A stretch of DNA of 64,000 nt from Asparagopsis taxiformis (lineage: Eukaryota > Rhodophyta > Florideophyceae > Bonnemaisoniales > Bonnemaisoniaceae): the NCBI GenBank assembly GCA_030407315.1, contig JALQPE010000106.1, positions 56,264 through 120,263 of the forward strand, read 5' to 3'. The translations under genes were made by a program, and so were the position numbers. Below, piece after piece: positions 33,832-40,986 of the stretch. The notes beneath the pieces are model-generated. The model made no database searches and had not been told where the DNA came from. It saw only the letters and a list, made by a program, of their open reading frames with translations. How positions within the stretch are numbered: position 1 is the stretch's first letter; each line of letters begins with the position of its first letter.

Positions 33832-35610
33832 ATGACCACTCCAGCGCTACCGCCACTCGAAATCGACAACGCACCGTACTGGCATCGCATGCTTCAGGCG
33901 ATCGCCCTGGACATGGACCTAGACCACTTCCTGGATGCCTCCCACACAGCCCCAACCGATCCCACAGAATACAAAGACTACAAGCGTCAACAGGAGCGCC
34001 TCACCATGATCATTCTGGCCAGCCTCCCAAAGACAATCACTTCCGACATCACTGCCGATCAGCTGAAGCTGTCGCCGTACCTACTCACACGCCTCATCCT
34101 TAACGCCGTCGACGAACACACCGCAATAGACCACTCCATCCTGGAAGCCAACGCCCGGAACCTTCGACTAACCTCCCTCCACGACGCCCCTGAGTATATT
34201 GAAAAGCACAAAAACCTACGCCGCACGATGCGCAACGCAAATTACCCCAACATACAAGATGAGACCACCACCGTCCACTTCATGATCCACGGAATACAGG
34301 GCGTCACTGCACTCCACAAAGCACACGACACATTCATACTCCATCCCCCACCAAAAATCGCTGCATTTTCCACCAGACTTCAACGTGTCATCAACAGCAT
34401 CCTATCCCGCCAATGCGAAGACCCACCAACCTCCATACGTTACTCGAGAACAGCAAAAACCCGAACGCCCTACCACCAACACACAAATCGCCCCACGCCA
34501 CACTGGAAGCGCAATAGAGCCCCTAGGCCTAGAACTTCACACATGTGGTGCGATTTCCACAACTCGAAAACCCACACGAACAAAGAATGTCGCGCACAGA
34601 ACAAATCCGAACACCCATACAAACAAGCGCACGAAACCATAAACCTCTACCAAGAGTGTGCCGACACAAACACTACAGTCTCTGACGACACGGAACCCAA
34701 CCGTAAGTCCTTCATATTAGATTCCGGAGCACACCCCACGCACCTCAACCATCCGCACCCTTCTACAACGCCGCTAACGTCACCTCAATACACCCACACT
34801 GCTGCGAACCACCGACACTCCGTCACCCACTCGGGTCCAATACAGATCAAGACACCTTCCATGCCGCTCAATATTAAGCACACGATCGTCACTCCAGACC
34901 TCCGACACAATCTTGTCTCCGTACATTCCCTGTCGAACCACCACGGTCCGGTCACCTTCACCCCGTCCAAAGCATTCATCACCCCGCGCGGCCGCCGCAA
35001 GCCCCGGAAGATAGCTACTTTCAAACGCGGCCTATATGTTGTGGACAATAAACCTCCAGGATTCCCTCCCCTACCAAAAGTGTGCAACAACACCACGCCA
35101 ACCTCTGCTCGCTCGCGGAGCACTCCTCCCGTCACGGCGTCAACACGCTCCCGCTCTCAACAACGAAACACATCCACCACGCACCGCAGCGGACAACAGC
35201 CTCCTCCCGACGCACCATCTCAAAACACAAGATCCAAAAAGCAAACGCCCAAGTGGGATAGACCATGGCGCACTTCCACTCCTAGCCCCAAGTCGAAGGA
35301 CACATCTACAAAGGTGGCCACAACACCTAACAAACCAAAAAACAAGCCGCGCCACAGACCGGCCCCACGCCTCCAAACCCAAGCGACTCCGAAACACCAC
35401 AACACTACACCATCACATCGGAGCACCACCCACGCCACACCTGCAAAATCCACAACGGGTGCAAACAAAACCACAAGCACGAAAGAATCTGCTCCACTCT
35501 TAACTTTCTACAAACTCACCCAGCATCCCAAATCACCACCCCAACCTGGAAACAACACTTCCATACGACAAACCACGGATCCGCGACCCCCTCTACAACC
35601 CAAACCCTGA
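33832..35610 (+). CDS. Copia-2 Gag-protease
   Basis: A 592-codon frame from an ATG. The N-terminal 200 residues are a copia-type Gag (alpha-helical, with ILASLPKTI and a helical region around NARNLRL). A zinc knuckle of unusual spacing CDFHNSKTHTNKEC has His in place of the second Cys. A protease follows with FILDSGAHPTH and the downstream block RHNLVSVHSLSNHHGPVTF. The last 170 residues are a very Pro/Thr/Lys-rich tail before the stop, much longer than the usual protease-integrase joint. The integrase frame begins in the +1 phase and overlaps at 35504-35610. It provides the particle shell and processing enzyme. Confidence 0.9.
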   Translation: MTTPALPPLEIDNAPYWHRMLQAIALDMDLDHFLDASHTAPTDPTEYKDYKRQQERLTMIILASLPKTITSDITADQLKLSPYLLTRLILNAVDEHTAIDHSILEANARNLRLTSLHDAPEYIEKHKNLRRTMRNANYPNIQDETTTVHFMIHGIQGVTALHKAHDTFILHPPPKIAAFSTRLQRVINSILSRQCEDPPTSIRYSRTAKTRTPYHQHTNRPTPHWKRNRAPRPRTSHMWCDFHNSKTHTNKECRAQNKSEHPYKQAHETINLYQECADTNTTVSDDTEPNRKSFILDSGAHPTHLNHPHPSTTPLTSPQYTHTAANHRHSVTHSGPIQIKTPSMPLNIKHTIVTPDLRHNLVSVHSLSNHHGPVTFTPSKAFITPRGRRKPRKIATFKRGLYVVDNKPPGFPPLPKVCNNTTPTSARSRSTPPVTASTRSRSQQRNTSTTHRSGQQPPPDAPSQNTRSKKQTPKWDRPWRTSTPSPKSKDTSTKVATTPNKPKNKPRHRPAPRLQTQATPKHHNTTPSHRSTTHATPAKSTTGANKTTSTKESAPLLTFYKLTQHPKSPPQPGNNTSIRQTTDPRPPLQPKP

Positions 35611-38365
35611 CGACAAACCACATACTGCACACGACCTCCACCTCCAACTTGGTCACCCAAACCCACAAACCATGCGCCGCATGTGCCGCCACAAACACAT
35701 ACCTGCACTCGCACCATATCAGCATCTCGTCATTCCTGACATGACATGCAGTGCATGCGCGATCGCCAAAATCAAATCTGCTCCACACAAGCCCACGACA
35801 CACAGTCACCATATCGGGAATCACATATCCTCCGACGTCTGTGGACCCATGTCCACCACGTCATCCCAAGGCAGCCGCTACTTTGTCACATTCATTGACA
35901 CCAAGACACGTTTCATAACCGTCTACTTCCTACACAATCGTGCCGCCATACCGGACGTAACAATTCGACACATGGAATACATCCACACCGCGCACGGAAA
36001 ATACCCCCGCTTCTTCCGATCAGACAACGCGCGCGAATACACATCATCCACACTACAAAAAGCGCTGTCAGCCAGAGGAATTACACACATTACAACAGCG
36101 CCTTACACGCCGCAACAGAACAGTCTTGCTGAACGGATCAACTTAACATTAATGGACACAGTCCGCGCCAACCTCACTCACAGCAACCTCTCCGACAAGA
36201 ACTGGCAGTTCGCACTGATGGAAGCCGTCTTCAAGCGCAACATCACGCTACACAGTACGACCAGCAAAATACCATACACCGAATGGTATGGGATGAAACC
36301 CAACATAAAACGGCTATTCGCATTCGGCCAAATCGGCCACATACCGATCCCCAACCCAACCACAAAACTGGAAGACTGCGGCACTCTCGTCCGATACCTG
36401 GCCGCAACAGACCAAGACAACATACTAGTTGCTAAAACCAAAACAAACCAAACCCTCAAAATCCCCGCGCTCGACTTCCACCCATACACGACAATGACTG
36501 ACCCCACCGCCACCACACCATTCGCATTCCACTCAACAAAAGCCACCCCAAAACGCCACAATGTCCCGCAACACATTACACCGCACACACCAGCCCCACC
36601 TAACCACCGTCTCGCTCGCCAATATCCAGACGCCCATCTATGGTCAGTAGCACACGACAGCGAACTTGCCAAAATTGACCAAATGCGAGCAATTGACTGG
36701 ATCCTACGCTCATTAGCCCCGACCAAGTCCAAACCCATCCCACTTACAATGACATATCGATACAAGCGTGATGCCAACGGTCACATAGAAGAAAGAAAGG
36801 CACGGTGTGCTGTACGAGGCGACCTAATGAAACCAAACATGCACTTTGACCCCAACAACACTGCCACATTCGCCGCTGACAAAACCTCGATCCGACTATT
36901 ACTAGCACATGCCGCCGCCCACCGCCTACACACAGAGCACATAGATATCTCATCCGCCTTCCTCCACGAGGAATTTAACCACTCCATACCTGTATACGTC
37001 AAACAACACCCCTCCTTCGATGGCACATTTCGTCACGATGCCCACGTTGGGCACCTACGCGGAAACTTATACGGAACAAGACAAGCCGGCCGCATCTTCA
37101 CCGATGGTATACGCCAATTCCTCCAATCCTTGGGGTACACACAACTACGATCTGACCCATGCCTCTTCCACAAGACCAACAAAACAGGCCAAACCATAAT
37201 AGCAACTACTATCGACGACTTCCTTGTAAGTTCAACCAGTCCTCAGCTCATCTCAGAATTCTTCAGACTCCTCACAACCAAATACAAGGCAAAACGCCTC
37301 GGCAAACCCTCCAAGTATCTGAACTGGAAAATCACACACCACCACAATGGGATACACATTTCCCAACCCCACATCATTGCATCTATCATATCCAAGACCA
37401 AAATGGACGACGCTAAGCCAATCACACACCTATACTCTGATGGAATTGACCTCTCTCCACCCAAAGATTCGGACGAAGAAGACACCACCACAGCCACAGT
37501 GTTTCGTGAGGCCTTAGGCGAGCTCCGTTACTTGACGGACTCGACTCGCCCAGATATTCAATTCTACACGAATGCACTTGCCCGCGCCAACCACAGACCC
37601 ACGACGCGTCACTGGAAACTACTCAAACGCTTAGTGCGCTTCCTCAAACACACCCCCAACACTGGAATCACCATGCCCAACAGTCCTACATCTGAAACTC
37701 TTATCACATACACAGACGCAGACTTCGCGAATGACACCACCACTAGAAAATCAATATCTGGATCGGTACACACCTTGTATGGCTCTCCCATCCATTGGAC
37801 ATCGCAACGACAATCACTAGTAGCCACAAGCACATGTGAAGCCGAAACCATCCCGGCATCAGAGGCCGTCCGCCAAGCCAATTGGCTCGGCGACCTCCTT
37901 AAAGAACTCCACATAATTAACCCTCAACAAGCGATCCTCACATATATAGACTCCCAGTCGGCTCTAACTATCGCAAAGAACAGCGCACCAACCAAGAGAC
38001 GAAAATTTATAGACATCCGACATCACCACCTCATGGACAATGTCCAGTCTGGTCGCATCAATTTACAATACCTCCCGTCCAACGCCATGCTTGGAGACAT
38101 TTTTACCAAACCACTAACCAAACAACCCTTCCAATCTCTAACAACCGCTCTGCGAATAATGCCACCCACTACAACTACCACACCATCGCTCCCCGCCCCT
38201 CGGCGACAGGGGGAGTGTCAGGGCGCTAACTCACTCTATATGTCGCCCAGCGACGACTCGCTCACAGAACATCAGGGCGCTAACTCATCGCACGCAATAA
38301 CTGCACCTTACACTAGAGACCATTACACTGACAACACGTCAGATCCATCAAACAGTAGTATTTAA
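35507..38365 (+). CDS. Copia-2 Pol (integrase, reverse transcriptase, RNase H), +1 frame
   Basis: The +1 phase is open from just after a stop at 35503. The pre-integrase motif LQLGHPNPQT lies upstream of the first ATG at 35672, so translation must enter from the gag frame by +1 shifting, or a base has been lost. Integrase shows D, D and E in SSDVCGP, RSDNAREY and QNSLAERIN. Reverse transcriptase has RKARCAVRGDL, IDISSAFLHEEF and YGTRQAGR. Its catalytic box reads TIDD instead of YVDD, with both Asp kept. RNase H follows (TDADFAND, TSTCEAETIP, IDSQSALTI), and then the terminal DIFTKPLTKQPF block. There are no internal stops, so the enzyme set could be functional. The last codons run into the 3' LTR. 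Confidence 0.9.
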   Translation, partial: STNSPSIPNHHPNLETTLPYDKPRIRDPLYNPNPDDKPHTAHDLHLQLGHPNPQTMRRMCRHKHIPALAPYQHLVIPDMTCSACAIAKIKSAPHKPTTHSHHIGNHISSDVCGPMSTTSSQGSRYFVTFIDTKTRFITVYFLHNRAAIPDVTIRHMEYIHTAHGKYPRFFRSDNAREYTSSTLQKALSARGITHITTAPYTPQQNSLAERINLTLMDTVRANLTHSNLSDKNWQFALMEAVFKRNITLHSTTSKIPYTEWYGMKPNIKRLFAFGQIGHIPIPNPTTKLEDCGTLVRYLAATDQDNILVAKTKTNQTLKIPALDFHPYTTMTDPTATTPFAFHSTKATPKRHNVPQHITPHTPAPPNHRLARQYPDAHLWSVAHDSELAKIDQMRAIDWILRSLAPTKSKPIPLTMTYRYKRDANGHIEERKARCAVRGDLMKPNMHFDPNNTATFAADKTSIRLLLAHAAAHRLHTEHIDISSAFLHEEFNHSIPVYVKQHPSFDGTFRHDAHVGHLRGNLYGTRQAGRIFTDGIRQFLQSLGYTQLRSDPCLFHKTNKTGQTIIATTIDDFLVSSTSPQLISEFFRLLTTKYKAKRLGKPSKYLNWKITHHHNGIHISQPHIIASIISKTKMDDAKPITHLYSDGIDLSPPKDSDEEDTTTATVFREALGELRYLTDSTRPDIQFYTNALARANHRPTTRHWKLLKRLVRFLKHTPNTGITMPNSPTSETLITYTDADFANDTTTRKSISGSVHTLYGSPIHWTSQRQSLVATSTCEAETIPASEAVRQANWLGDLLKELHIINPQQAILTYIDSQSALTIAKNSAPTKRRKFIDIRHHHLMDNVQSGRINLQYLPSNAMLGDIFTKPLTKQPFQSLTTALRIMPPTTTTTPSLPAPRRQGECQGANSLYMSPSDDSLTEHQGANSSHAITAPYTRDHYTDNTSDPSNSSI
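38208..38215 (+). promoter_or_regulatory. Polypurine tract of Copia-2
   Basis: The purine run AGGGGGAG stands directly before the TGTCAGG start of the 3' LTR. Confidence 0.75.
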
Positions 38366-38423
38366 GATAGAATACCGTGATCTCAATAAACGGCCGACGG
38401 CAAGGAAGAATCTCCTTCTAACA
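38216..38423 (+). repeat. 3' LTR of Copia-2 (208 bp)
   Basis: It shares both ends with the 5' LTR but lacks the 1.19-kb tandem block; its sequence joins at AGAA, a short repeat present at both edges of that block. It also has about 55 bp more than the 5' LTR near its start, between two copies of CAGGGCGCTAACTCA. Deletions between short direct repeats, one in each LTR, explain both differences. Confidence 0.85.
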
Positions 38424-38428
38424 GAAAC

Positions 38429-39423
38429 GAAACTCTGAGGTCATCCCGGGGGCATCTTGACATGCCGAGATCTCTGGCGTCTGGCACCGGCGAGATGTAT
38501 CTACACCAAGAAATTTAGTTGGTTAGGATGCAATTGCGCATCTTCATTGACCCGAACTATGAAACTATTTCATGGTAGTAAACCTACGACTTTAGCGTCC
38601 CAGGAGTAATCTTTGCAGAGTGTCAGAGCTCGAGTCATAAATGTTACCTTAGCTCAAATCAAATCAACGAATAAATCTATGATCCTCGTCAAACAGCAAC
38701 GTATTTTAGATTAACAGTTCTTACAAAATGGCGACACGGTACCCTCTATTACCTTTTCTGGGCGGTACCCTCGAGAGCTATTTCTCTTGGACGATATTGC
38801 AGCCTTGTAATGAGACTTATATTCATCAACCCACAGCACGAAATATCTTATCGATAAGTCACCAATACTTCTTACAAAGTTGTCGCTGAGCACCCGTGGG
38901 TAATCTCTATGGGCGTTCACGTCGGGTACAGCTGATCTCACGCGATAGCGCAGCATTACAAAGGAAGCGACAGATTCAATCTGTAAGATAAGTTATCAAT
39001 ATGTAATGGACGACAGGAAGTAGTGACACGCATAGGTTGGTCTGATGATGATATGCCCTCATATCTTCACTACTAACTAACAGGTTAGTTCAGACTGATA
39101 GAAAAATGTCAACCAAATGCTGACAATCGAAATCTGTTCAATCTCTAGAGCGGAAATTAATCATTCTGGCGAGATTCACTCCCACCACCACCCTTATCAT
39201 CATCCTTAGAAATTCTTCGATGTTTTGACCCTTCAAGTAATACCACAGAACGAACAAACATTTTTCAGACCCCTGCCATACGTATGAAGAATGAGAGCGA
39301 GCTCCCAATTCCATCTCATCCCATGATGTTTCAAACATTTGCCTCTCGATAGTAGAATACAATCGGATATAATCGGACGGCCTGTCCGTTCTACCTTCTT
39401 TCCAATCTCACTAAAATTATGCA
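38429..39423. other. Intergenic region, no gene seen
   Basis: Host flank to the right of Copia-2. Frames of 60-81 codons without domains; no palindromes or tRNA noticed. Confidence 0.45.
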
Positions 39424-39431
39424 TATATATA
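39424..39431 (+). promoter_or_regulatory. TATA box upstream of a hypothetical gene
   Basis: TATATATA lies 117 bases before the ATG at 39541, the same spacing as in the small-protein genes at 28.5 and 30.7 kb. Confidence 0.5.
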
Positions 39432-39540
39432 GCGGCCTCGCCTTTCGACCGGCCCCATCACAACCACCCATCGCAAAAACCCACAAAAACATATTCTCAC
39501 ATCGTCATGGAATCTTATTCCCCGCACAACTCTCTATCTG

Positions 39541-39945
39541 ATGGGAATCGCCGAAGGCAAGCTTATCGGTGGCATCTTGCGTCCTGGTTACACTACTGCC
39601 TGGATTGAGCTCTTCACCAACGAATACTTGACTTACGAACTCGACAGTGTCGCGCATATATGGCATGGAAATCAATCTGCTATAATGGCTTCCACGCCCA
39701 AAATACGGAACAGCATACTGGGCGTCTTCAAAGCTACTAATCTTGTAGATGCTGGCAAGTTTCAGACCCAACTTGATGAAGGCATCCACGAAACTCTGAA
39801 CTTCTTCTTCAAAACAAGTGATAAATATGCCATGGATCCCTATAAGAAAATGAATATGTACCCAGGATATACCTCAGATGAACCTATGATGTACGTGATA
39901 TCTCTACTGTGCGCAAGAGATACTTCGCTGATGTCCGAAAGATGA
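39541..39945 (+). CDS. Hypothetical protein (134 aa)
   Basis: A 134-codon frame with balanced composition, aromatic residues and no low complexity, so more gene-like than most short frames here. A TATA box stands at the usual distance. An earlier ATG at 39507 opens a 33-codon frame in another phase that overlaps the start and could act as an upstream ORF. There is no signal peptide, membrane segment or domain I recognise. Function unknown. Confidence 0.4.
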   Translation: MGIAEGKLIGGILRPGYTTAWIELFTNEYLTYELDSVAHIWHGNQSAIMASTPKIRNSILGVFKATNLVDAGKFQTQLDEGIHETLNFFFKTSDKYAMDPYKKMNMYPGYTSDEPMMYVISLLCARDTSLMSER

Positions 39946-40050
39946 GCGTAAAGACATCTCAGGTCTATCTTTGGTGTATCGCTATGCGGCCATCAGCTGA
40001 AGAGCGATTGTTCCTTATCGGTACATCAGAGGAACACCATGTATGTCATA

Positions 40051-40743
40051 TGTTCATCATACGGCCATCATTGGTACATCTTCGAGTCTTACTGGGGATT
40101 TTGCGTCCAAGGCATATCGGATGATCAAACCATTACAGAGCACATTACAGCAAATAGCTCATTCAGTATTTAACCATCGCCGCCGAGCCGGCAGTCACAG
40201 AATAAAGTTATGCAATGAGCCTCATCATCAACAGGTTATGGACCCAACCGCTAACGCGCTAACGATCTCACCCGCCCACCATCCCCCGACGCAGCTCGCG
40301 GCGACTAGCTAACGCAACCACTCCTCGCAACATTACTCCGCCAACATCTCGCGCAGCGCGCTGCGCGAATCGTTCACTCATCCGAAGCCGTCAACAAGCC
40401 CTCGACGAACACGTCTACGACCTCTACACTCAAACCTTAATCGAACTCGACCCATCCCACCCTTTTCCTATTACAATGACTGACTCCCCGCCCCCACCAA
40501 CACCCGCTCCATCCTCCTCACCCTCAACCCTTCCCAACGTTCCACCCCCTCTTCACTTCGATATTCCCCTCCTCACCCAACACAACCTCATTCAATGGTG
40601 TCACACAGTTGAGAGCCACGCCACCATCTATGATCTCATCCCCTATCTCCACGGGCCTGTGCCACCGGCCCCAACAGAAGCCAACGCGTTGCTTCATCAC
40701 CGACAACAGATCGCACTAACACGACTCCTCATACACAGCATGA
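40051..40743 (+). mobile_element. 5' remnant of a third copia-like retrotransposon
   Basis: A solo LTR-like end has the same layout as the other two elements: TATTTAA, then AATAAAG, then ATCAACA directly followed by GGTTATGGACCC at 40234, a variant half initiator tRNA-Met primer site. The 5' limit at TGTTCATC (40051) is a guess. After a leader, an ATG at 40476 begins a copia-type Gag. The similarity stops at about 40743, in the middle of Gag, and no remaining part was found elsewhere in the window. Confidence 0.65.
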
Positions 40744-40889
40744 GCAAAAATGGCTATTTTTCCAGCCCAGATTTTAGTTCGTACAGTGGTGAAAAACCAG
40801 GCCAGGTCGCTGGTTACAACGATCCCCAACCTCTGGATACGTCTGTGTTTTCGGAAGTGGACGCGGACGTCCAACTGAGAAGAAAGTAG
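40476..40889 (+). pseudogene. Truncated copia Gag
   Basis: Residues 1 to about 88 look like the N-terminus of a copia Gag: a Pro-rich start, then NLIQWCHTVESHATIYDL, a hydrophobic core and HRQQIALTRLLIHSM. From about residue 89 the composition changes abruptly to an unrelated tail that runs to a stop at 40889. The change marks the junction with the cassette to the right. Confidence 0.65.
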
Positions 40890-40986
40890 TAGAACAAGTA
40901 AGAAAAGTTTAATGGGTGCGGTGCCGACGCTACATTGGTAAAGAAGGGAATAACATGGTAGAGTGCTCTATTCCACGTGGAATTGT

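Larger units (their letters stand above)
32445..38423 (+). mobile_element. Copia-2, Ty1/copia-type LTR retrotransposon with unequal LTRs
   Basis: The element has TG...CA LTRs of 1345 and 208 bp that share their ends, a primer-binding site, a gag-protease frame, a pol frame one base out of phase, a polypurine tract and a 5-bp target duplication. Its coding DNA is C- and A-rich, unlike Copia-1, and the proteins are divergent, so it belongs to another copia lineage. Confidence 0.93.
32440..38428. other. Target site duplication GAAAC flanking Copia-2
   Basis: GAAAC at 32440-32444 and at 38424-38428 bracket the element exactly. The five bases are the same as those flanking Copia-1. Confidence 0.88.

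Noticed and set aside
35140..35503. Antisense and alternative frames in the Pro-rich tail of Copia-2 Gag
   Set aside because: These are shadows of a low-complexity A/C-rich coding stretch.
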